A DNA stretch of 64,000 nt. Source: Bacteroidales bacterium (lineage in GTDB: Bacteria > Bacteroidota > Bacteroidia > Bacteroidales > F082). A model generated the notes under the pieces. The model ran no database searches, had not been told where the DNA came from, and worked only from the letters and a program-made list of their open reading frames with translations. Below, in pieces: positions 52,140 to 60,463 of the stretch. Location: NCBI GenBank assembly GCA_024400195.1, contig JAKSNC010000006.1, forward strand, positions 1 through 64,000, given 5' to 3'. A program made the position numbers and the translations under genes. Numbering within the stretch: the first letter of the stretch is position 1; every line of letters begins with the position of its first letter.

Positions 52140-52628
52140 ATGGATAAGCTAAAAATCACTCGGTATAAAGAATCATTTGATGCGATTGCAAACTATATAG
52201 AAAACGAGCAGAAAGACCAAGTTGAAATCTGGTTCGCCCGCGAATTGCAAACTGTCTTGGGATATGCCAGATGGGAAAATTTCGTTGTTGCTATTAATAG
52301 AGCTGTCGAATCATGTAAAACACAGAATATCAATATTGATGACCATTTTCGTGAGGTCACGAAAATGGTCGCATTGGGAAGCGGTTCTCAACGGAAAATT
52401 TCAGATTTCATGCTCACCCGTTTTGCCTGCTACCTGATTGCACAAAACGGAGACCCGAAAAAGGAAGAAAAAATGCTGGGTAAACGTGGAATAAAACCCG
52501 AGGAACTGCCTCCTGCCGAAGACATAAAGAAAATGGAACGCAGGGTTGTGAGCGATGAGAAAAAAATTGAACAGTCAACGAAGAAACTGCCTAAAATGGA
52601 TGCGAGTGATGAGCAAGATTTCATTTAG
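52140..52628 (+). pseudogene. DinD-like gene with internal deletion, truncated by the 900-bp repeat
   Basis: 162 codons from ATG 52140. The N-terminal half (ITRYKESFDAIANYIENEQK, VEIWFARELQTVLGYARWENF, DFMLTRFACYLIAQNGDPKK) is the BRO-like domain of DNA-damage-inducible protein D. It then jumps directly to the family's C-terminal motif (LGKRGIKPEELPPAEDIKKM, ERRVVSDEKK), so roughly 100 residues of the middle are missing. The last residues (EQDFI) are encoded by the first bases of repeat copy B, which supplies the stop. Probably non-functional, though the frame is intact. Confidence 0.7.
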
Positions 52629-53484
52629 ATTCTATAAAGACCACGAGGTAAGGGCGGTGTGGGACGCCACTACCAACAAGTGGCTCTTCTCCGTCGTTGA
52701 TGTGCTTGGCGCTATCAATGAGCAGGATGATTATACAAAGACAAGAAACTACTGGAAATATCTCAAAACCAAGTTGAAGAAGGAGCAAAATGAAGTGGTT
52801 AGTGCTACTAACCAGTTGAAGCTTCTTGCTCCTGATGGCAAGAAAAGACTAACCGATACCCTTGATATAAAAGGTGTTGAAGAGTTAGCCAAGCATATTC
52901 CCAACAGCAAGGCAACGGAGTTTCTTGACTGGCTTACCTATAGCGACAACACCATCGACGGAAAAAGCAAGAAGAAGGCATACGAGTTGTGGGGGAGCGG
53001 AATACTGGAGACTCTTGAAGTCGGCACTACCAAAGCACTTCAGCAGATTCACGCCTACATCTTTGGCGGACTTTACGATTTTGCCGGTCAGATACGCACA
53101 AAGACAATAACGAAAGGCAACACCCTGTTCTGCCTTGCCGAATATTTGCACGACAATCTGAAAACCATAGAGAAGATGCCGGAAAGCACCTTCGACGAGA
53201 TTGCCGACAAATACGTCGAGATGAATGTGGCTCACCCCTTTATGGAGGGCAATGGCCGAAGCACCCGTATTTGGTTGGATTTGATTCTCAAGAAACGGTT
53301 GGCAATGTGTGTTGATTGGAGTAAGATAGACAAAAACGAATATCTCAATGCCATGATAGAAAGTCATATAGACAGCTCACACATCAAGCAGCTGCTTTTT
53401 GGAGCTCTCACCGACAACATCAACGACCGCGAACTCTTCTTGAAAGGCATTGATTATTCATATTACTACGAACAGGAGGACTAA
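52609..53484 (+). CDS. BRO-N-like/Fic fusion protein, copy 2
   Basis: 291 residues, identical to the protein at 50113 (core motif HPFMEGNGRSTRIW). Start set at ATG 52609 because the duplication begins exactly there; the open frame extends 54 bases upstream only through DinD-like sequence in another frame. The gene lacks its own promoter and depends on readthrough from the DinD-like gene, whose stop lies inside it. hsdS begins three bases after its stop. Confidence 0.85.
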   Translation: MSKISFRFYKDHEVRAVWDATTNKWLFSVVDVLGAINEQDDYTKTRNYWKYLKTKLKKEQNEVVSATNQLKLLAPDGKKRLTDTLDIKGVEELAKHIPNSKATEFLDWLTYSDNTIDGKSKKKAYELWGSGILETLEVGTTKALQQIHAYIFGGLYDFAGQIRTKTITKGNTLFCLAEYLHDNLKTIEKMPESTFDEIADKYVEMNVAHPFMEGNGRSTRIWLDLILKKRLAMCVDWSKIDKNEYLNAMIESHIDSSHIKQLLFGALTDNINDRELFLKGIDYSYYYEQED

Positions 53485-53508
53485 CTATGAGCAAGATAGA
53501 AGAACTGA
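52609..53508 (+). repeat. 900-bp direct repeat, copy B
   Basis: Identical to 50113-51012; the identity ends at ATGAGCAAGATAGAAGAACT plus GA, where DUF1016 copy 2 is replaced by hsdS. Confidence 0.85.
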
Positions 53509-55271
53509 TTAAGAAATATTGTTATAACGGGGTAGAATATAAGACCATAAAGGATAGTGTAGGACTACACAGAGGAAAACGATTAACCAAAAGCGATTTA
53601 TTAGAAGATGGTAAATACGAGGTGTATCACGGTAGTAAAGATACACCGTTGGGATTATATAATTCATACAATGCCCCAAAAAACACAACAATTGTTGTGA
53701 ATACAGGAGGTATAGGAGGGGTTAAATTTATTGATAAAGAGTTTTGGTGTTCTGATGGCAGTTTTTGGTTAGGTCACGTTGATTACATAAATGATAAGTT
53801 TCTATACTATTGTTTATCAGGTTATGAAGATTATTTTGCTTCAAAAAAACGAATAGGTGGAGTGCCTACCATTGACAGAAGTGTTGTTGAAGATTTCTCT
53901 ATTCCCGTTCCCCCGCTCCCCGTGCAGGAGGAGATTGTCCGAATCCTTGACAAGTTCACAGAGCTGGAAGCGGAGCTGGAAGCGGAGCTGGAAGCGGAGC
54001 TGGACTGCCGCAAGCGGCAGTATGAGTACTACAGGGATAAGCTGCTGAATAAATCAAAAAGTGAAAATGAATATAAGCGTGTAAAGTTGGGGGAGATTGG
54101 AACATTCACGAGAGGGCGTAGATTTGTACACGCCGATGATAGAGACGAAGGTATTCCTTGTATTCATTATGGAGAATTATACACGCATTACGAAGTTTGG
54201 GCAGATAAGGTCAAGACCCATATCAATCCAGAGTTAACCACAAATTTCCGATATGCAGATAAAAACGATGTAATCATTGTTGCTGCTGGAGAAAACAATG
54301 TTGATATTGGGATTGGTGTTGCGTGGTTAGGCAATGAGAAGGTTGCCGTTCACGATGCCTGTTTTATTTTCAAACACAACCAAAATCCTAAATTCATTTC
54401 TTATGCATTGAGAACGTATGATTATCACCAACAGATAAAATCCAAGGTGTCGCAAGGTAAAATTTGCTCTATTTCAGCTGATGGTTTGGCTAATGCAGAA
54501 ATTCCTCTTCCTCCTCTTGACGTTCAAGAACGCATTGTGAATGTATTGGACAACTTCGAGCAACTTTGCAACGACTTGGGCATTGGCCTGCCCGCCGAGA
54601 TAGAGGCAAGAAAGCTGCAATACGAATATTATCGTAATAAACTACTGTCATTTACCCCCCCCCGCCACGAAATAACTGATAATCAATATATTACAATAGG
54701 AATTACAACTAATGATTATATCAAGATAATGCAGTATGTGTTTGGTTATGTTTATGTGCCAATGAGTGAGATAGCTGAAATATGCCCGGGAAAAGATTAT
54801 CGTCATTTATCAAATGGCGAAGTGCCAGTTTATGGAAGTGGCGGTGTAATGACGTATGTAAATGATTATACGTATGACAAACCGACCGTACTTCTTCCAA
54901 GGAAAGGTTCTATCAGTAATATATTCTATGTTGATGTGCCGTTTTGGAATGTTGACACAATATACTATACCAAAATAGACAACTCAAAGGTTATTACAAA
55001 ATTCTTGTATTATCTTGTTGTCAATGAGCATATCGAAAAATACAACACGTCTAATGCCGCAAGACCAGCATTGACAAGAGAAGTTTTGAATAAGATTGTT
55101 TTTCCTATTCCTTCCCTTTCCGAGCAGGAACGCATCGTTTCAATCCTCGACCGCTTCGACACTCTCGTGAACGACATCTCCCAAGGCCTGCCCGCCGAAA
55201 TTGCGGCACGGAGAAAACAATACGAATATTACAGAGATAAATTATTGACATTCAAGAGAAAAGAAGCGTAA
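53487..55271 (+). CDS. hsdS: Type I restriction specificity subunit HsdS with three target-recognition domains
   Basis: 594 residues; ordinary HsdS has about 400. Three TRD plus conserved-helix units: TRD1 1-145 then VPPLPVQEEIVRILDKF; TRD2 190-345 then LPPLDVQERIVNVLDNF; TRD3 405-545 then IPSLSEQERIVSILDRF, each helix ending in RKxQYEYYRxKLL. The first helix contains ELEAELEAELEAEL, coded by 12-base repeats. A C9 tract (54655-54663) lies between units two and three; with C8 or C10 translation stops after 395 or 397 residues, giving a normal two-TRD subunit. The first residues (MSKIEEL) are shared with DUF1016 copy 2. Confidence 0.93.
   Translation: MSKIEELIKKYCYNGVEYKTIKDSVGLHRGKRLTKSDLLEDGKYEVYHGSKDTPLGLYNSYNAPKNTTIVVNTGGIGGVKFIDKEFWCSDGSFWLGHVDYINDKFLYYCLSGYEDYFASKKRIGGVPTIDRSVVEDFSIPVPPLPVQEEIVRILDKFTELEAELEAELEAELDCRKRQYEYYRDKLLNKSKSENEYKRVKLGEIGTFTRGRRFVHADDRDEGIPCIHYGELYTHYEVWADKVKTHINPELTTNFRYADKNDVIIVAAGENNVDIGIGVAWLGNEKVAVHDACFIFKHNQNPKFISYALRTYDYHQQIKSKVSQGKICSISADGLANAEIPLPPLDVQERIVNVLDNFEQLCNDLGIGLPAEIEARKLQYEYYRNKLLSFTPPRHEITDNQYITIGITTNDYIKIMQYVFGYVYVPMSEIAEICPGKDYRHLSNGEVPVYGSGGVMTYVNDYTYDKPTVLLPRKGSISNIFYVDVPFWNVDTIYYTKIDNSKVITKFLYYLVVNEHIEKYNTSNAARPALTREVLNKIVFPIPSLSEQERIVSILDRFDTLVNDISQGLPAEIAARRKQYEYYRDKLLTFKRKEA
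53961..54004 (+). repeat. 12-bp in-frame tandem repeat in the first HsdS spacer helix
   Basis: GAGCTGGAAGCG at 53961, 53973, 53985 and a partial fourth at 53997, encoding (ELEA)3-EL. Each unit adds four residues to the helix that sets the distance between TRD1 and TRD2. Confidence 0.9.
54655..54663 (+). repeat. C9 homopolymer tract in hsdS
   Basis: Nine cytosines. Frame in this sequence reads through to TRD3; one base fewer leads to TAA after three codons, one base more leads to TGA after five codons (counted from the tract). Confidence 0.92.
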
Positions 55272-55273
55272 AA

Positions 55274-55350
55274 GGAATTTTGTGAAAAATACATGGCAAA
55301 AGTGTTGGAATTTTGTGATTTTTTAGTATTTTTGCGCTGGAATTTTGTGA
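55274..55350. repeat. Three GGAATTTTGTGA direct repeats around a promoter
   Basis: Exact 12-mers at 55274-55285, 55307-55318 and 55339-55350, spaced 33 and 32 bases (about three helical turns), bracketing the -7 box at 55327. Confidence 0.85.
55327..55335 (+). promoter_or_regulatory. -7 promoter element of the AAA_14/DUF4143 gene and hsdR
   Basis: TATTTTTGC, 33 bases before the ATG. Gives the ATPase and hsdR a promoter separate from hsdM and hsdS. Confidence 0.65.
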
Positions 55351-55367
55351 AAGAAATATAGCGGCAC

Positions 55368-56711
55368 ATGGAAATAAAAAGAAAGATAGACGGTTTTCTG
55401 ACGGATTGGAAAGCGCGGGACGACCACAAGCCGCTCATTGTGAAAGGTGCACGGCAGATTGGCAAGACGTTCTCCGTCAGTAAATTTGCTAAAAACAACT
55501 ACGCCAATGTGGTAGAGGTGAACTTTGCCCTTCAACCTCAATATGCTTCAATATTCGACGATGGATATGAGGTTGACAGCATACTCAAAAACCTGTCGTT
55601 CCTGAATCCTTCGTTCCGGTTCGTTCCCGGTGATACCCTGTTTTTTTTCGACGAGATCCAACAGCAGCCGGCAGTCGCCACTTGCTTGAAGTCGTTCTAC
55701 ATCGATGGCAGATACGACGTGATATGCTCCGGCTCGCTAATGGGAATCAGTTATAATGAAATAGAGTCAAACAGTGTCGGCTACAAGGAAGATTTCGATA
55801 TGAAATCCATGGACTTTGAAGAATTTCTCCGGGCGAAGGGATTTCTTGATGAACAAATAGACGGACTGTTCGAAAAAATGCTGCGTGTGGAACAACTTTC
55901 CAAGACGGAGATGGAGGTGATGTCGGCGGCATTCAAAGATTACATTGTTGTCGGCGGAATGCCCGCCATAGTGAAGAAATATCTTGAGAACAACACCTTC
56001 GCCAGTGTTTTGAAGATGCAGCGGCAGCTGCTGAGAGATTATGATGAGGACATCACAAAATATGCCGTGGGATTAGACAAGGCCAAGGTGCGGGCCGTGT
56101 ATAATCACATCCCTGTGTTTCTCGGACAGCCGAACAAGAAATTCCAGATATCAAAGATAGCCAAAGGTGCAAGAAACAGAGAGTATGTTGGAACTGTGGA
56201 CTGGTTGGACGACGCCGGCGTGGTAAACATCTGCTACTGCATGGGAGAACTCTCCCTGCCTCTTAAAGGGAATTACATCTACAACAACTTCAAGGTGTAC
56301 TATCACGACACGGGACTGCTTATTGCTTCGTTGGATGAGGAAGCCCAGCGAGATTTGCGCGAAAACAAGAATTTCAATACATACAAGGGAGCCATCTACG
56401 AAAATATTGTGGCAGAAATGCTCGTGAAACAAGGATATTCTCTGTTCTTTTACAGAAACGAGAAATCTACGGTGGAGATAGACTTCTTTGTGAGAGATAC
56501 AGACAGCCTTATACCCATTGAAGTCAAGGCACAGGATGGAGCTACAGCCTCACTTAACAAAGTAATTGACGATGAGAAATATTCGGATATAATGTATGGA
56601 ATCAAATTTGCCAACAAGAATATAGGCTTCAATGGGAGGTTTTATACATTCCCGTATTTCTTAGCATTCCTCTTAAAACGTTTTTTGAAATGTCGCAATA
56701 CAATATCATAA
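55368..56711 (+). CDS. ATP-binding protein, AAA_14 plus DUF4143, inside the type I locus
   Basis: 447 residues. Walker A IVKGARQIGKTFSVSKFAKN near 28, Walker B-like LFFFDEIQQQPAVATCL near 91, SGSLMGISYNE, then DUF4143 with VYYHDTGLLIASL near 308 and the nuclease-like end FFYRNEKSTVEIDFFVRDT and IEVKAQ (ExK). The stop lies 22 bases inside the start of hsdR, so the two are coupled. It has its own iteron-flanked promoter. A role in defence or in controlling hsdR is inferred only from position. Confidence 0.87.
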   Translation: MEIKRKIDGFLTDWKARDDHKPLIVKGARQIGKTFSVSKFAKNNYANVVEVNFALQPQYASIFDDGYEVDSILKNLSFLNPSFRFVPGDTLFFFDEIQQQPAVATCLKSFYIDGRYDVICSGSLMGISYNEIESNSVGYKEDFDMKSMDFEEFLRAKGFLDEQIDGLFEKMLRVEQLSKTEMEVMSAAFKDYIVVGGMPAIVKKYLENNTFASVLKMQRQLLRDYDEDITKYAVGLDKAKVRAVYNHIPVFLGQPNKKFQISKIAKGARNREYVGTVDWLDDAGVVNICYCMGELSLPLKGNYIYNNFKVYYHDTGLLIASLDEEAQRDLRENKNFNTYKGAIYENIVAEMLVKQGYSLFFYRNEKSTVEIDFFVRDTDSLIPIEVKAQDGATASLNKVIDDEKYSDIMYGIKFANKNIGFNGRFYTFPYFLAFLLKRFLKCRNTIS

Positions 56712-59700
56712 CCGAGCAAGAAGATTACACCGTGGTGACGGAATACGCCGCGGAGTATAGAAAACAGGACGCCTATCAGAGCGAGGCCGCGCTCGAAGAC
56801 GAATTCGTCAAAAACCTCATCGCACAAGGCTATGAACATCTCCCCATCCATCATGAGAAAGACCTCGTCGCCAACCTCCGGACGCAGCTCCAGCGACTTA
56901 ACGACTACACCTTCACCGACAACGAATGGGAGCGTTTCTTCAACGATAATATCGCCAACAAAAACGACGACATCGTGGCTAAGACCGCTAAGATTCAGGA
57001 AGACTATATCCAAGTGCTGAAAAGGGATTCGGGCGAAAGCAAGAACATCTATCTTATTGATAAAAAGGACATCCACAACAATATTCTCCAAGTTATCAAT
57101 CAATATGAGGAGAAGAAGGGAACTTACGATACGAGATATGATGTCACAATCCTCGTCAACGGCCTGCCTTTGGTACACGTCGAACTGAAAAGTAGAGGTG
57201 TCCAACTTAAAGAGGCGTTCAACCAGATAAAACGATACCAGCGCGACAGTTTCTGGGCAGGTAGCGGTCTGTATGAATACGTGCAGATATTTGTCATCAG
57301 CAACGGCACCAACACCAAATACTACTCCAACACCACGAGATCAAACTATCTGAAGGAACAGGAAGCCGGTGGAAGGAATAAATCGAAGAAGACAAGCGAC
57401 TCGTTTGAGTTCTCGTCGTTCTGGGCCGACAGCAGCAACAAGGTCATCAACGACCTCATCGATTTCACGAAGACGTTTTTCGCGAAGCACACTCTCCTTA
57501 ACATCCTCACCAAATACTGTGTCTTCACAAGCGAGAAGATGCTCATGGTTATGAGACCTTATCAGATTGCGGCCACGGAGAGAATCATCCAGAGAATCAA
57601 TGTGGCGAACAACTACAAACGATACGGCGGCATCAAGGGCGGCGGCTACATCTGGCACACGACGGGCTCGGGCAAAACGCTCACGTCGTTCAAAACCGCA
57701 CAACTTGCGTCAAGGCTGCCATATATCGACAAGGTTCTTTTCGTCGTTGACAGGAAAGACCTCGACTACCAGACGATGAAGGAATACAACAGGTTTGAAG
57801 AAGGCGCGGCAAACGGCAACTCTTCGACATTCGTCCTTCAGAGACAACTTGAGGATAAAGACAGAAACGGCGGTTATCACGAATACCGCATCATCGTCAC
57901 GACGATACAGAAACTGTCGATCTTCGTTCAGAAAAACAGAAACCATCCGGTCTTCGGCAAACAGGTCGTCATCATCTTCGACGAATGTCACAGAAGCAAT
58001 TTCGGCGAGATGCACGCAGCAATCACCAAGAACTTTAAGAAATATCATCTCTTCGGCTTCACTGGCACGCCTATCTTTGCACAGAACGCTGGCACAGGAG
58101 GCAGTCCGACACTCAAGACGACGGAACAGGCCTTCGGCGACAAACTGCACACCTATACCATCGTCGATGCCATCAACGACGGAAACGTCCTTCCATTCAG
58201 AATAGACTACATCAACACCATCAAGGAGAAAGAAGGCATTCAGGATAAACAGATTTCCGCCATCGATAGGGAGAAGGCGATGCTGTCTCCGATAAGGATT
58301 GCCAACAACGTGAGATACATCCTCGACCATTTCGGGCATAAGACCCAAAGGGACTCGTTTTATCCGTTCAGGGTACTTGACGACATTCAGAAGATTGCGG
58401 GCGCGAAAAAAGGTGTCGAGGTTCGCGAACATAAGACGGAGCGGAGACTCAACGGCTTCAACGCTATGTTCGCCGTGGCTTCCATCCCTATGGCGAAGGC
58501 TTATTACAACGAGTTTAAGAAACAACAGTCGGAACTGCCTGAAGCACAGCGGTTGAAGATTGCGACAATATACAGTTACGGTGCTAACGAAGAAGAGATA
58601 GACGGCATTCTTGGAGAGGAAAACCCCGAAAGCACCACACAACTTGACCAACAGTCGAGAGACTTCCTCGAAGGCGCAATCAAGGACTACAACCTGATGT
58701 TCGCCACGAATTACGACACATCGAGCGACAAGTTTCAAAACTACTACAAGGATTTGTCGCTGAGGATGAAGAACCGCCAAATCGACCTGCTGATAGTTGT
58801 CAATATGTTCCTTACCGGCTTCGATGCGACGACGCTCAACACTCTCTTCGTCGATAAGAACCTCAGGCAGCACGGACTTATTCAGGCTTTTTCGAGGACG
58901 AACAGAATACTCAACTCCGTCAAGATTTTTGGCAATATAGTGTGTTTCAGGGATTTGCAGCAGGAGACAGATGATGCCATCGCGCTTTTCGGCGACAGAT
59001 ACGCGAGCAGTATCGTCATACTCAAAGACTTCTGGTCGTATTACAACGGATATGATGCGGAGAACGGCAAACACTGTTACGGCTACCGCGAACTCGTAGA
59101 GCAGCTTCAGAAGAACTTCCCTGAAGGCGTGTCGATAGTGGGCGAGGAGGCCGAAAAGAAGTTTATCGGTCTGTACGGCAGTCTCCTCAAGTCGATAAAC
59201 GTCCTTTCGGCATTCGACAGTTTTGAGGGAATGCATATTCTCTCCGACGGGCAGCTTCAGGACTATCAGAGCCATTATCTCGATCTTCAGGAAAAATGGA
59301 GGAAGATGAAGAAGGCTGACAAGGAGGACATCAACGACGACTTGATATTCGAGACGGAACTCATCAGGCAGGTGGAAGTCAACATCGACTACATTCTGAT
59401 GCTCGTTCAAAAATACCACGACGGCAACTGCACAAATAAGGAGATTCTCGTCGATATTTCGCGGGCTGTCGGCTCAAGCATGCAGCTCAGAAGCAAGAAG
59501 GAACTCATCGAGAGTTTCATCAGCAGCGTTAATGCCGAAACTGATGTAGAGCAGTCGTGGAACGTTTTTGTCAGGCGGAGGAAGGAAGAAGACCTGAAAG
59601 AGCTTATCGCGAGTGAAAATCTGAGGCCGGAGGAGACGGAGAAGTTTATCGAAAGCAGTTTCCGCGACGGTCATGTGAGGACGACAGGCACCGATGTCGA

Positions 59701-59806
59701 TAAGATACTGCCCGCCATGTCGCGGTTCGGCGGCGGCAGGACGGAAAAAAAGAAAGCCGTGATAGAAAAAATCAAGGCTTTCTTTGAAAAATATTTCGGC
59801 TTGTAG
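56690..59806 (+). CDS. hsdR: Type I restriction endonuclease subunit HsdR
   Basis: 1,038 residues. N-terminal nuclease domain with TILVNGLPLVHVELKSRGV near 150-165 (the ExK pair of the PD-(D/E)XK site) and AFNQIKRYQRD; helicase motor with Walker A HTTGSGKTLTSF near 323, DEAD-type box VVIIFDECHRSNFGEMH near 427, FGFTGTPIF, and motif VI QAFSRTNRIL; C-terminal helical domain. Translocates DNA and cuts unmethylated DNA at collision points. Coupled to the AAA gene by a 22-base overlap; ends 11 bases from the convergent frr stop. Confidence 0.96.
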   Translation: MSQYNIITEQEDYTVVTEYAAEYRKQDAYQSEAALEDEFVKNLIAQGYEHLPIHHEKDLVANLRTQLQRLNDYTFTDNEWERFFNDNIANKNDDIVAKTAKIQEDYIQVLKRDSGESKNIYLIDKKDIHNNILQVINQYEEKKGTYDTRYDVTILVNGLPLVHVELKSRGVQLKEAFNQIKRYQRDSFWAGSGLYEYVQIFVISNGTNTKYYSNTTRSNYLKEQEAGGRNKSKKTSDSFEFSSFWADSSNKVINDLIDFTKTFFAKHTLLNILTKYCVFTSEKMLMVMRPYQIAATERIIQRINVANNYKRYGGIKGGGYIWHTTGSGKTLTSFKTAQLASRLPYIDKVLFVVDRKDLDYQTMKEYNRFEEGAANGNSSTFVLQRQLEDKDRNGGYHEYRIIVTTIQKLSIFVQKNRNHPVFGKQVVIIFDECHRSNFGEMHAAITKNFKKYHLFGFTGTPIFAQNAGTGGSPTLKTTEQAFGDKLHTYTIVDAINDGNVLPFRIDYINTIKEKEGIQDKQISAIDREKAMLSPIRIANNVRYILDHFGHKTQRDSFYPFRVLDDIQKIAGAKKGVEVREHKTERRLNGFNAMFAVASIPMAKAYYNEFKKQQSELPEAQRLKIATIYSYGANEEEIDGILGEENPESTTQLDQQSRDFLEGAIKDYNLMFATNYDTSSDKFQNYYKDLSLRMKNRQIDLLIVVNMFLTGFDATTLNTLFVDKNLRQHGLIQAFSRTNRILNSVKIFGNIVCFRDLQQETDDAIALFGDRYASSIVILKDFWSYYNGYDAENGKHCYGYRELVEQLQKNFPEGVSIVGEEAEKKFIGLYGSLLKSINVLSAFDSFEGMHILSDGQLQDYQSHYLDLQEKWRKMKKADKEDINDDLIFETELIRQVEVNIDYILMLVQKYHDGNCTNKEILVDISRAVGSSMQLRSKKELIESFISSVNAETDVEQSWNVFVRRRKEEDLKELIASENLRPEETEKFIESSFRDGHVRTTGTDVDKILPAMSRFGGGRTEKKKAVIEKIKAFFEKYFGL

Positions 59807-59817
59807 ATTTCGGCCTG

Positions 59818-60381
59818 TTACACTGTGAGGATGTCTTTTTCCTTAAGTGCCTGTAACTCGTCGATTTTTTTGATGAACTTGTCGGTTATTTCCTGAATCT
59901 TGTCGGTGACGATTTTTACTTCGTCTTCTGAGACACCGTCGTCTTTGAGTTTCTTGGCGTCGTCGTTGGAGTTGCGGCGTATGTTGCGGATACCTATTTT
60001 GGCTTCTTCAGATGCTGTCTTGGCGCGTTTGGCGAGGTCGCGGCGGCGTTCTTCGGTCAACGGCGGCACGAGTATGCGCAGAAATTCGCCTTCGTTCTTC
60101 GGGTTGAAGCCGAGGTTGGCGGCCATGATTGCCTTCTCGACGGCTCCGATCGAACTCTTGTCGAAAGGCTGCACTATAATCTGGCGCGCGTCGGGTGTTC
60201 CGATGTTTGAAGTCTGTTCGATGGGAACCACGGTGCCGTAGTATTCAACCTTGACGCCTTGAAGCATCATCGGGCTCGCCTTGCCTGCGCGTATCTTCTG
60301 AAACTCGTTTTCAAGGTGTGTGACGGTGTTCTCCATACTCTCCGTCGTCGCATCTAAAATGAATTGTGATTCGTCTGTCAT
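59818..60381 (-). CDS. frr: Ribosome recycling factor
   Basis: 187 residues, full length. Three-helix bundle with HLENEFQKIRAGKASPMMLQ near 22 (the RAGRA-type segment), IGTPDARQIIVQPFDKSSIG, and PPLTEERRRDLAKRAK near 107. Splits post-termination ribosomes with EF-G. Follows pyrH in the same direction, the usual bacterial order, but has its own promoter in the 82-base gap. Confidence 0.96.
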   Translation of the reverse strand: MTDESQFILDATTESMENTVTHLENEFQKIRAGKASPMMLQGVKVEYYGTVVPIEQTSNIGTPDARQIIVQPFDKSSIGAVEKAIMAANLGFNPKNEGEFLRILVPPLTEERRRDLAKRAKTASEEAKIGIRNIRRNSNDDAKKLKDDGVSEDEVKIVTDKIQEITDKFIKKIDELQALKEKDILTV

Positions 60382-60402
60382 ATCTGTTTATTTTTTTTCG
60401 TG

Positions 60403-60411
60403 GCAAAAATA
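60403..60411 (-). promoter_or_regulatory. -7 promoter element of frr
   Basis: Minus-strand TATTTTTGC, 21 bases before the frr ATG. Confidence 0.65.
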
Positions 60412-60463
60412 AAGAAAAAATCTGTTTGAGTTGCAATAAGTGTTATCTCGACGACGAAATTTA

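Noticed and set aside
46073..55271. Integrated prophage
   Set aside because: BRO-N and DinD-like domains occur in phages, but no integrase, capsid, terminase, portal or lysis genes and no attachment-site repeats are seen; a defence island fits better.
57710..59419. 569-codon open frame antisense to hsdR
   Set aside because: It lies wholly within hsdR, has no family signature and follows the codon bias of the sense strand; a shadow frame.
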